Part shown: piece by piece, positions 1-6,520 of the stretch
Numbering within the stretch: the stretch's first letter is position 1
How the letters are laid out: each line of letters starts with the position of its first letter
Source of the DNA: Phycisphaerae bacterium
GTDB lineage: Bacteria; Planctomycetota; Phycisphaerae; Phycisphaerales; SM1A02
Assembly: GCA_002690755.1 (NCBI GenBank)
Contig: NZFT01000131.1
Span: 1-6,891, forward strand
Reading direction: 5' to 3'
Length of the DNA: 6,891 bases
Position numbers and translations under genes: made by a program
The notes under the pieces: generated by a model
Databases searched by the model: none
Told to the model about the DNA's origin: nothing
Seen by the model: only the letters and a program-made list of their open reading frames with translations

Positions 1-130
1 TTCCACGAGTGGCGGTAGGCGTCCCGGAAGGAAGCAACGGGCGTGGAGGACCTCCTCGGATCCGACAGCGAGTGGACCTTTTCGTAGGGCCTCCTCGCTT
101 CCGAGACCCCTTGAGGCAAGGACAGCGCCA
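1..130 (+). other. 5' leader, or coding sequence continuing from the left
   Basis: This GC-rich stretch lies before the first in-frame ATG. The Gag-Pol frame has no stop from base 2 to base 130, so it could be either untranslated leader just inside the 5' LTR or coding sequence from an upstream start. A 43-codon open stretch is unremarkable in GC-rich DNA, so this is not strong evidence for coding. A TGG at 10-12 soon after a CA at 4-5 has the geometry of an LTR end followed by a primer-binding site. I could not match the following bases to a particular tRNA, so that reading is speculative. Confidence 0.45.
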
Positions 131-3100
131 ATGTGCGCTCGGGCGAGTGACCGCCCACTCGTCCACCCTCTTGTGCGGGAATGGCTCGCGTCTGATGTAG
201 CCTCCGCTGATAAGAGGGGGTGTGTCCGGCTTGACATGAGAGACGCCTTTTGGCAAATGGACCTGTCGAACACTGATGTGTCTATTGCTAATCGCATGAG
301 CATGTCTAAGGGACTGTTGCAAGTTATCTGGGAGTTGCAAATCGAGGCCTTCGGGCGCATGTGGGCCATGTCACACAAGGCATGGAACAAACTCATGCAC
401 GCACTCCACGGCAACACTACTCCCGTCGGACCCTCGACTGGGACACGATCTGGTGCTAATCAAGCACCACCCCCGGAGGCAGCTCCGGCACCATCCCCGG
501 CGCCTGCTCCGGCTCCGGCACCATCCCCGGCGCCTGCTCCGGCCCCGGCACCTCCGCCTGCACCGCCACCGGCCTCTGCGCTAGTGCCGCCCCTGGTGGC
601 ACCTTCCTCAGGGGGTGCAATGACCATGATGAAGGTCGGACGAATGTATGATCACGATCTTCCCCGACTCAAAGGCCAAGACATCTCGGCCGAGACGATG
701 GCCCTGTTTGAGCTCCAGTTCCGAGCGTGGGCCGGTATTCATGGGTTGCTCGCTTACACGGTCGGCCCTCCTCTGGAGGCACCCACCGACCCTCGGACTC
801 TCGAGGTACACAAATCCAACCTCCAAGAAGGTCTCAAGTATGTGTGCCACGCCATCGAGGACGAGTCGCTCAAGGCCTCCATCAGTCTACGTTCAAATCT
901 AAGCGGCATCCAGGCCTTCAACATCCTACGAGCCGATTTTCTAGAGGGCCGTCAAGTCCAACCCGTTCTCATGAACATGCTACGGCGCATGACGCTCGAC
1001 ATGGGTGCAAGCCCACAAGTCTTTAAGAACAACTGGCTCACGTACGCCGAAATGCTCTCTCCGCAACCTCCGGCCTCGGAGATGTACGAATATTTCACCC
1101 ACTCTATCGCCAAGGAGACTGACGGCTTCTATGACCACTGCATCGACACGATCGGCTACAACCTTGGGACACCCACCGACGGGTACCACCGACATGTCAC
1201 GGCTCTGTCCAAAATGATGCAAGAGAAAAAGACACGCGAAGCATCCATCCGCTCGAGCAACAAGTCTCAGACCGTGCTCGCCACGAGCACTCGACCGATA
1301 GGAAGGCAAGACAATCGTCGCCCTTCGGGCTCTGCCCACAGGGAGCCTCGATCTAACCCGGGGCCGCCCAAGAAGCCCACCGGTCGACGACCTGATCCGA
1401 GAGGCGCTCGAAACGAGAAGCCACGCAAGACCTTTAACTCGAACACGAAGGGCGAGCCCCTCAAGATGGAGCGATGCTCCCGCTGCAATGGCATGCACCC
1501 AGGCGGTCGAAAGGGGTGCACTCGCCCAAAAGCCTCGTGCCCCTTCGAGCTCTCGAACGGCCATAAATGCGGAGGAGACCACCATATCGAGCACTGCTGG
1601 CTCAAGGACCCCTCCAAGTGCCGCGACCCAAAGATCCGCGCCGCCATCGAGCGCAAGATCGCCCGCGCCAACACCACGTCACAGATGGTGACTACTTTCG
1701 AAGATGGCGAGGAGTACGAACAATACGTAACCTCCTTCACCATCGCCGACATGACCAACGTCTGGGAAGATGACGCGGGATCTTACGACGATCCAAGGTA
1801 CCAAGGATATTGCGAAGTATGCTACGACGGCGTCTCGGATGGCGAAGTTACCGACGACGAATGGGGATGGAGAATGGACCCCGCTCTCGCTCTCGAAATC
1901 TCGCTGATGACACCCGACATACCGCCGGAGGCCGACTCTGATAAGGAGGAGCGAGAACGCTGCGCCCGACACGAAATGGGTGTGGACGACGTCGGCTTCG
2001 CCAGCAGCAAGTACTGCGCACATCTGGTTTACGCGGAAGATGGCGAGCCCCTTCGGCTCCAACAAGCCTACAATGAAGGTGGCCCAGACGGCGCCGCTGA
2101 GCTATTCCGCCGGCTCGACCTTCACGACATGGAATGCGTCGGAGAAGAGTGCATCACTAGCCTCATCACCGGGCCCGAGCAACCCGTCACTGATGAGGCG
2201 CCGTCACCATCTGACCTGCAAGATGCCACCATCGAGGGGGGCCAACCTCCGCCTGTAGTAGACATCGAAGATACTGTATCAACCTGGAGGGAACGACAAA
2301 TGGCGGCGCGCGCCCTAATGCCGCCACCGCCCCCGCCGTCGATATCCACGACGCCGACGACGGATGAGACGCCGTCGGATGGCGATGGGGGGACTCCGCC
2401 ACGAACGGTCTCGGAACCACCCACGACATCCCGGGCTCACGTATGTCGAACCACCCAGCTGTTCTACTGCTCAGAGAGTCTTCCGCCTAGCCCGCCGAGC
2501 GAGCAGCGGACCAAGGCGATCTTTCATGAAGCAGTCGAGGCAGTCGCATCTGCGTTGCCCAACGACCCCTCCCACAAGACACAAGAGCGCCGCCGCGCCC
2601 TTTACGCCTTGGCAACAGAGACACAGACTGTCCCCGCCAATCAAGCGGGCGAGAATGTCCTGTTTGCAGTAATTGACTTCCGGGAAAGGCCTGAAGTCTA
2701 CCACTACCGCGAAGTCGCCCAGTTGGTGCACAACGTTGATGGGGCGACCTTCAACCGCGTGCTCCGAGTGATCGACGATCTGTACCTCGAGCATTTAGAC
2801 GTCACATTTGCCGCTCATGGCTCGGCTACCGTCACTGCGCTGGCGAGCGAGATCTGCGAATCGTCGCCAGAGCTAGGGACGAAGAGGGCAATCGAAGACG
2901 GAGATATTACGCCGCTCCACATCGACTCATGTGGCGGCCACAACGTCTTCCGCGATGCCAAATACATCACCGACCAATCCGCCCATGTGCCCACCAATGT
3001 ACGTATGCACACTGGCACGGGCCGATCGGAAACATGCCATTCATATGGCCCCTATGCGTTTGAGGTGATGAACAAGGCGGGAGAATGGATCCGCATCGAC

Positions 3101-6100
3101 AGGGAAGGGTACTTCCTACCTACGTTCGAGGCGGACATTTTCTCAATCAATCGCGACCGTCGCCTTTACGGCACTGAGATCATCCCGAGTGACAACCTGA
3201 GCAAGCTCAGCGCACTCAACCATGACACCCTCAAGATCGACGGACACGAGATCTGGGTCTCAAACTCGAAGGATATCTCTCGTGTCAACATCCGACCGGT
3301 CCAAGAGGACCACCCTGAAATGCTATCCACTGCGCCACGTCTCACCATGAGCGCTGACGTCGAGCTGTGGCATCGCCGATTGGCACACATGCCACCCCTA
3401 CCCATGAGCAAGCTCTCAAAGCTCACAGTAGGATGCAATATCTACGTGCCATCTCGACTGGCGGTTACGCACCGCAACACCTGTGATGTATGCGTCGAGT
3501 CCAGCATGAAGAAGGCGCCCGAATCCAAGAGTGCGCCTGGCTTCGAGAAGGCGTCAGAGCCTGGGGAGCTGGTCTACAGCGATCTGCTCGGCCCACTCCC
3601 CGAGAGCATCAACGCCAACTACAGCTACGCTGCGGTCTTTATTGATGCGTTCAGCTCCTACATCTCGGTCTACCCGATGAGATACAAGAATGACCTCGAG
3701 CGCAACTACCAGCAGTACGAGGCCGACATGGCACCATACTTCAAAACCTTTACACGCCGTTTCCACTCGGACAATGGGGGCGAGTTTATCAATAACTCGC
3801 TTGCAGAATTCCTGCGGTCCAACGAGGTACGCCACACGAAGAGCGCACCATACGCGCCCAACCAAAACACGATTGCGGAGCAAGCCATGTGGAAGCTCTG
3901 CACCACCACCCGAGCGATGCTCCTTGAATCGGGCATGCCCCCATGCCATTGGGCACAGGCCATGGTTCAGGCGGCCAACGTCATCAACGTTAAGCCCAAG
4001 CTCATGCACCGAGCGGGCTCGACTGTCGGCGTCATGCCGCCCACTACCCGAGAGGCTAAAAAGGATGCAGCCAAGCAGCGGCAGTCCAACAAAGTATGGA
4101 CGACCGCCTTCTACCGCCTGAAGGGCTATAAGCCTCACCTGGCCAACTTCAAGGTCTTCGGCTGCCGAGCTTACCTCCTCAAAGAACCAATCAAAGGGCG
4201 GAAGAAGCTCGAATCGCTTGCCGAGAAAGGTTGGCTAATTGGCCCTGCACGATACGCCCGCGGCTTCATCATCTTTGTACCAGCCAAGGAGGGCGCGCTT
4301 GACCAAGGCACATACAGGGTCAGCCGCAACATCCGAGTCAACGAATACCTCCTTCCCAAAGGTGCCGTCGGCTCACCAACGTCAGGGGGTGATAATGTGG
4401 ACAAGGACACCACTTCGCCCGCTCCCGTGAACGGCGACCCGCCGCGTGTAAACGCGTGGATAGGGGGCCACACTGACCCTTCGACGGTGACTTGGGCTGT
4501 CGCTGCCGATGGGGGGCAGGGCAGGCCACAGGCCCCGTCTGAGACGCCGTCACTTGAGACGCCGTCGCATACGACGAGCCCGTCGCCTGAGGGGGTGGGT
4601 GCCCCCAACAATAACACCAACTCTGTCGAACAAGGCTCAGACAATGACGAGGTGTGTGCACTCGGGTGCTGCTGTGCACTCACGCAGCTTGACCACATGC
4701 AAATGCACGTCTCTGACCGCATCGACATGAACGAATGGATCGACAACGACGACATCGACTCCATCAACGCGTTTGTCACCCTCCAAAAGATGGTCCGAGG
4801 CGAAGGACCAGACGAGCTCCAACTGATCGACATCCCCAAATCGTGCCAGGACGCCTTCACCGGCCCCTACAAGCACCAATGGTTAGACTCGTTCAAGGAT
4901 GAGCTCGAGTCATTCAGATCGAACAACGCAATGACGATCGAAGACGTACCACCGGGACACCGCGTCATTGACCCCGTCGTTGTACGAGACATCAAGCGCA
5001 AGGAGGACCTCACTCCAGCGCGATTCAAAACACGCCTCTGCGCCCGAGGGTTCATGCAGATCTATGGCGAACACTACTACAACACATTCTCGAACACGGT
5101 CCGGTACGAGACGCTACGTCAGCTCTTGTCCGTCGCCGCCGCCCTGAACCTTGAGCTTAGCAGCCTTGACATCAAGACTGCGTACCTCTACGGTATTATC
5201 GAGCCGGGAGTAAAGCTCTACCTTCGCTTCCCATCGGGCTGGGAATTCCTCGAGGATGGACCCTCGTGGACCTTCAAGTACACCGGAGACCACAAGAAGA
5301 CTCGTGGGCGACCCGAAAAGGCCTTTAGACTCTGGAAGGCGATGTACGGCCTGAAGCAAGGGGGTGCTGCATGGGAAGAAGAGTTGTCCCAGTTCCTCTC
5401 TTCTTTGGGAGCCGAACGGAGCGTCGTGGACCCGTGCCTCTGGCGCTACGCCGAGTCCGGCCAGACGATCCTCTTCGCCGTGTACGTCGACGACATCGTG
5501 ATGGCTTGCTCATCGCAAGCATTCCGCGACACCTTCGTCAAACGCATCAGTGAGCGCTACGCGCTTCGCGACAATGGGCCTCTCACGTGGATTTTCGGGT
5601 CTACCATCAAGCAAGACCTCGAGGCCGGAACGGTTCAGCTACACCAACGCATGTACACCGCTCAGGTCGTGCAGGAATTCCTCACGAAGAAGCCCGCTCC
5701 ATCGCGTCGTGTCGTGCCATGTACCGAGGATATCAGCAATCTCACGCCCCTCGAAGAAGGCGAAATGATTCATCCTCAATATGCCGCACTGGTGGGTAAG
5801 CTCGGATGGCTCGCAACCATCTCGCGCCCCGACATCGCCCTCGCCCATTCTCTCCTTTCCAAGTTCGTCTCGGCTGGAGGAGAGCGTCACTTCAAATGTG
5901 CAATTGGGGTAGTCGAGTACCTTGCCAAGACCAGCTCGAAGGTCCTAACCTACCGCCGCGACGCAACGGGTGAACTAAACAACCACATCCTCGAATACAC
6001 CGAGCTGCGCGAGGTGGACGTTAACCCATTCACGCCCAAGATCTTCCCCGACGCCTCGCATGGCGGGGAGAAGCCGCAAGCTGGTTTCTGCATCTACCAG

Positions 6101-6520
6101 AACGAGGACCTCGTTAGCTGGCACTCAGGACGGCTCCGGTCCACGCCGATCTCAACCGCCGAGGGAGAATGGGACATCGCAACCAAGGCGGTACAAACGG
6201 GGATCGCACTCTCGGACACCGAGACCTTCATGTTGGAGAAGCTTCCCGACTTCCTCGACAAACACTCGGTCAAAGAACTCGGGCTGCCCATGCCAGTCTA
6301 CTGCGACAATAAAGCGGCGGTCCTTCTTTCGGACGGCAATACCTCGTCCAAACGGATGAAGCACGTCGCAACGAAAATTGCTTTCCTCCGCGAGCAAGTC
6401 AAGGAGGCAAAGCGAGTGTACCTGTACCATATTCGGACACAGGGCCAGCTGGCTGACCTCATGACGAAGCCACTGGCAGCAAGCATTTTCCACCCGTTGG
6501 CCAGCTTCATGATCGCCTAA
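131..6520 (+). CDS. Gag-Pol polyprotein of a Ty1/copia retrotransposon
   Basis: This 2129-residue polyprotein carries every function needed for retrotransposition in the cytoplasmic particle and nucleus. Domains in order are an N-terminal extension (1-163), Gag core (164-445), Cys/His nucleocapsid cluster (449-497), a long linker (500-925), protease (D932), the integrase zinc domain (H1081, H1086, C1118, C1121), the integrase core (D1151, D1214, E1250), a second linker (1411-1583), reverse transcriptase (D1680, YVDD at 1785-1788) and RNase H (D1974, E2011, D2059, D2109). It ends at TAA 6518-6520. Gag and Pol are in one frame with no frameshift or stop between them, as in Drosophila copia and plant Tnt1. 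Typical copia polyproteins have about 1300-1750 residues; the excess lies in the extension and the two linkers. The start is uncertain. ATG 131 has a weak context (C at -3, T at +4), the frame is open upstream to base 2, and ATG 620 or 626, with a purine at -3, would start directly at Gag. Confidence 0.95.
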   Translation: MCARASDRPLVHPLVREWLASDVASADKRGCVRLDMRDAFWQMDLSNTDVSIANRMSMSKGLLQVIWELQIEAFGRMWAMSHKAWNKLMHALHGNTTPVGPSTGTRSGANQAPPPEAAPAPSPAPAPAPAPSPAPAPAPAPPPAPPPASALVPPLVAPSSGGAMTMMKVGRMYDHDLPRLKGQDISAETMALFELQFRAWAGIHGLLAYTVGPPLEAPTDPRTLEVHKSNLQEGLKYVCHAIEDESLKASISLRSNLSGIQAFNILRADFLEGRQVQPVLMNMLRRMTLDMGASPQVFKNNWLTYAEMLSPQPPASEMYEYFTHSIAKETDGFYDHCIDTIGYNLGTPTDGYHRHVTALSKMMQEKKTREASIRSSNKSQTVLATSTRPIGRQDNRRPSGSAHREPRSNPGPPKKPTGRRPDPRGARNEKPRKTFNSNTKGEPLKMERCSRCNGMHPGGRKGCTRPKASCPFELSNGHKCGGDHHIEHCWLKDPSKCRDPKIRAAIERKIARANTTSQMVTTFEDGEEYEQYVTSFTIADMTNVWEDDAGSYDDPRYQGYCEVCYDGVSDGEVTDDEWGWRMDPALALEISLMTPDIPPEADSDKEERERCARHEMGVDDVGFASSKYCAHLVYAEDGEPLRLQQAYNEGGPDGAAELFRRLDLHDMECVGEECITSLITGPEQPVTDEAPSPSDLQDATIEGGQPPPVVDIEDTVSTWRERQMAARALMPPPPPPSISTTPTTDETPSDGDGGTPPRTVSEPPTTSRAHVCRTTQLFYCSESLPPSPPSEQRTKAIFHEAVEAVASALPNDPSHKTQERRRALYALATETQTVPANQAGENVLFAVIDFRERPEVYHYREVAQLVHNVDGATFNRVLRVIDDLYLEHLDVTFAAHGSATVTALASEICESSPELGTKRAIEDGDITPLHIDSCGGHNVFRDAKYITDQSAHVPTNVRMHTGTGRSETCHSYGPYAFEVMNKAGEWIRIDREGYFLPTFEADIFSINRDRRLYGTEIIPSDNLSKLSALNHDTLKIDGHEIWVSNSKDISRVNIRPVQEDHPEMLSTAPRLTMSADVELWHRRLAHMPPLPMSKLSKLTVGCNIYVPSRLAVTHRNTCDVCVESSMKKAPESKSAPGFEKASEPGELVYSDLLGPLPESINANYSYAAVFIDAFSSYISVYPMRYKNDLERNYQQYEADMAPYFKTFTRRFHSDNGGEFINNSLAEFLRSNEVRHTKSAPYAPNQNTIAEQAMWKLCTTTRAMLLESGMPPCHWAQAMVQAANVINVKPKLMHRAGSTVGVMPPTTREAKKDAAKQRQSNKVWTTAFYRLKGYKPHLANFKVFGCRAYLLKEPIKGRKKLESLAEKGWLIGPARYARGFIIFVPAKEGALDQGTYRVSRNIRVNEYLLPKGAVGSPTSGGDNVDKDTTSPAPVNGDPPRVNAWIGGHTDPSTVTWAVAADGGQGRPQAPSETPSLETPSHTTSPSPEGVGAPNNNTNSVEQGSDNDEVCALGCCCALTQLDHMQMHVSDRIDMNEWIDNDDIDSINAFVTLQKMVRGEGPDELQLIDIPKSCQDAFTGPYKHQWLDSFKDELESFRSNNAMTIEDVPPGHRVIDPVVVRDIKRKEDLTPARFKTRLCARGFMQIYGEHYYNTFSNTVRYETLRQLLSVAAALNLELSSLDIKTAYLYGIIEPGVKLYLRFPSGWEFLEDGPSWTFKYTGDHKKTRGRPEKAFRLWKAMYGLKQGGAAWEEELSQFLSSLGAERSVVDPCLWRYAESGQTILFAVYVDDIVMACSSQAFRDTFVKRISERYALRDNGPLTWIFGSTIKQDLEAGTVQLHQRMYTAQVVQEFLTKKPAPSRRVVPCTEDISNLTPLEEGEMIHPQYAALVGKLGWLATISRPDIALAHSLLSKFVSAGGERHFKCAIGVVEYLAKTSSKVLTYRRDATGELNNHILEYTELREVDVNPFTPKIFPDASHGGEKPQAGFCIYQNEDLVSWHSGRLRSTPISTAEGEWDIATKAVQTGIALSDTETFMLEKLPDFLDKHSVKELGLPMPVYCDNKAAVLLSDGNTSSKRMKHVATKIAFLREQVKEAKRVYLYHIRTQGQLADLMTKPLAASIFHPLASFMIA
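144..161 (+). other. Short hairpin just after the first in-frame ATG
   Basis: CGAGTG at 144-149 pairs with CACTCG at 156-161 around a six-base loop, and can be lengthened outward by a G-T wobble and a G-C pair. It begins about ten bases after ATG 131. Packaging or dimerisation signals of retroelements often lie here, and a stem at this spot could also slow initiation at ATG 131. Six perfect pairs in GC-rich DNA may also arise by chance. Confidence 0.45.
482..550 (+). repeat. 30-bp tandem repeat encoding a Pro/Ala/Ser tract
   Basis: Two head-to-tail 30-bp units occupy 487-516 and 517-546. They differ at one base (T514 versus C544). A few matching bases lie before the first unit, and a degenerate continuation follows the second. 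The period is a multiple of three, so the frame is kept and each unit encodes ten residues of alternating Ala/Pro/Ser. This looks like slippage or unequal-exchange expansion of a low-complexity linker and may differ in copy number between element copies. Confidence 0.9.
620..1474 (+). other. Gag (capsid-like) core and basic tail
   Basis: Residues 164-448 correspond to the Gag part that builds the virus-like particle. The region opens with a stretch like the copia Gag start (LPRLKGQDISAETMALFELQ at 174-193). It continues through helical sequence including FNILRADFLEG and a run ending in VFKNNWLTYAEML, similar in character to the UBN2/Retrotran_gag families. From about residue 365 to 445 the chain becomes strongly basic (many Arg, Lys, Pro, Ser), as expected for an RNA-binding tail before the nucleocapsid zinc cluster. 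Position and composition support the call more than direct motif identity does, since Gag is poorly conserved. Confidence 0.75.
1475..1621 (+). other. Nucleocapsid-like Cys/His cluster (non-canonical zinc knuckle)
   Basis: Residues 449-497 hold C449, C452, H456, C463, C470, C480, H484, H485, H488, C489 and C497. The canonical retroviral knuckle is C-x2-C-x4-H-x4-C. Here the first part reads C-x2-C-x3-H-x6-C and the second C-x9-C-x3-H-x4-C, so neither fits exactly. Two adjacent zinc sites that bind element RNA are the likely function, given the place right after the basic Gag tail. The spacing is unusual for copia elements, which normally have one standard CCHC knuckle. Confidence 0.7.
1628..2905 (+). 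other. Long acidic/Pro-rich linker between nucleocapsid and protease
   Basis: Residues 500-925 separate the zinc cluster from the protease. Residues about 520-680 are rich in Asp and Glu with scattered aromatic and Cys residues. Residues about 700-790 are Pro/Thr/Ser/Asp-rich and look disordered, including a run of seven prolines. Residues about 795-915 look more like a folded helical segment: they start near SEQRTKAIFHEAVEAVASAL and include FNRVLRVIDDLYLEHLDVTF. I recognise no family. In most copia elements this interval is a few tens of residues, so some 400 residues are extra. It could hold an accessory domain or an extended spacer cut out during maturation. Confidence 0.65.
2906..3160 (+). 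other. Aspartic protease domain with atypical DSCGG active site
   Basis: The retroviral-type aspartic protease should mature the polyprotein as a dimer. The catalytic candidate is D932 in LHIDSCGGHNVF. This aligns by position with the copia signature LDSGASxHI, but the third residue is Cys, not Gly. A flap-like GTGRSET follows. The stretch YFLPTFEADIFSINRDRRLYG matches the conserved copia segment after the flap (usually LYVPxLxxNLLSVxxL). Position just before the integrase zinc domain supports the call. The altered D-S-G core is odd: it may be a lineage variant or may reduce activity. Confidence 0.75.
3362..3493 (+). other. Integrase N-terminal HHCC zinc domain (GAG-pre-integrase)
   Basis: Residues 1078-1121 contain WHRRLAHM with H1081 and H1086 (H-x4-H), followed by C1118 and C1121 (C-x2-C, CDVC). 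This is the classic zinc-binding fold before copia integrases, and WHRRLAH is close to the family consensus WHRRLGH. It stabilises the integrase multimer and helps bind cDNA ends. All four metal ligands are present. Confidence 0.93.
3569..4360 (+). other. Integrase catalytic core (DDE) and C-terminal tail
   Basis: The core inserts element cDNA into the host chromosome. Catalytic residues are D1151 (YSDLLGPLP), D1214 (FHSDNGGEF) and E1250 (NQNTIAEQA), giving the exact D-x35-E spacing of retroviral integrases. The glutamate motif is slightly unusual: NTIAEQA replaces the common NGVAERK. After the core, residues about 1340-1410 match the copia-specific tail: KVFGCRAYL, then a KLESLAEKGWLIGPARYARGF segment equivalent to the KLDPKSxKGIFLGYSxxxKGY consensus, and a strand like VSRNIRVNEYL. 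The domain looks complete and catalytically competent. Confidence 0.95.
4361..4879 (+). other. Linker between integrase and reverse transcriptase, with Cys cluster
   Basis: Residues 1411-1583 are rich in Pro, Ser, Thr, Gly and Asn in the first half and acidic in the second. Short Thr-Pro-Ser repeats occur near residues 1470-1485. A Cys cluster, CALGCCCAL at 1509-1517, lies between the Ser-rich and acidic parts. Some copia lineages carry a variable spacer here, which may contain nuclear localisation or targeting signals. I see no clear basic nuclear localisation signal and recognise no domain. Confidence 0.7.
4541..4566 (+). repeat. 15-bp-period repeat of GAGACGCCGTC encoding Glu-Thr-Pro-Ser
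   Basis: GAGACGCCGTC occurs at 4541-4551 and again at 4556-4566, in the same frame, encoding ETPS each time. The same 11-mer is found at 2366-2376 in the first linker, again encoding ETPS, and a one-base variant lies near 2196-2206. It marks low-complexity expansion of the disordered linkers. Confidence 0.85.
4880..5690 (+). other. Reverse transcriptase domain (RVT_2 type)
   Basis: This domain makes element cDNA from the packaged RNA. Residues from W1584 to about 1853 show the copia RVT_2 landmarks in order. These are FKTRLCARGFMQ near 1632 (consensus KARLVARGFxQ), SLDIKTAYLYG with catalytic D1680, LWKAMYGLKQGGAAWEEEL near 1736 (consensus LYGLKQSPRAW), and YVDD at 1785-1788 with catalytic D1787 and D1788. 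A segment equivalent to LGIxI...LxQxxYxxxxLxxF closes the domain. All catalytic aspartates are present with no gap or frameshift. Confidence 0.97.
5776..5960 (+). other. RT-RNase H connection region
   Basis: This part contains YAALVGKLGWLATISRPDIA and, further on, HFKCAIGVVEYLAKTSSKVL. They match the conserved copia connection (YxxAVGSLxYLxxxTRPDI, then HxxAxxRVLRYLKGT). It joins the polymerase and RNase H lobes. Only the normal RPDI core and the overall spacing are informative. Confidence 0.9.
6023..6520 (+). other. RNase H domain
   Basis: This copia-type RNase H would degrade the RNA strand of the RNA-DNA hybrid and leave the polypurine primer. Catalytic residues are D1974 (FPDASHGG), E2011 (STAEGEW, consensus STAEAEY), D2059 (YCDNKAA) and D2109 (GQLADLMTKPL, consensus xQxADxxTKxL). 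The chain ends 20 residues after D2109, the usual place for copia proteins to end. All four acidic residues are conserved. Confidence 0.95.

Larger units (their letters stand above)
131..619 (+). other. N-terminal extension of the polyprotein, ahead of Gag
   Basis: Residues 1-163 precede the recognisable Gag core. The first ~105 residues are rich in Met and Trp and likely helical in part. They include LDMRDAFWQMDL at residues 34-45, which resembles the motif around the first catalytic Asp of Ty3/gypsy-type reverse transcriptases. Residues 110-160 are almost entirely Pro, Ala and Ser and should be disordered. Copia Gags usually lack such an extension. It could be a lineage-specific addition, a captured fragment, or translated leader that is not used if initiation occurs at ATG 620. 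I do not recognise a function. Confidence 0.6.

Noticed and set aside
9..200. Small 63-codon frame overlapping the start of Gag-Pol
   Set aside because: Its composition is typical of GC-rich noncoding DNA, with no motif, and it overlaps the main frame.
980..1594. Antisense open frame of 204 codons
   Set aside because: It lies wholly opposite Gag and nucleocapsid coding sequence. Long antisense frames are common in GC-rich genes, and its translation shows no recognisable domain.
3554..4138. Antisense open frame of 194 codons
   Set aside because: It is opposite the DDE integrase core, whose sense translation is clearly conserved, so the antisense frame is a shadow.
4171..4860. Antisense open frame of 229 codons
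   Set aside because: It covers the integrase tail and second linker in reverse. Its low-complexity Ser/Pro composition mirrors the sense linker, and no domain is visible.
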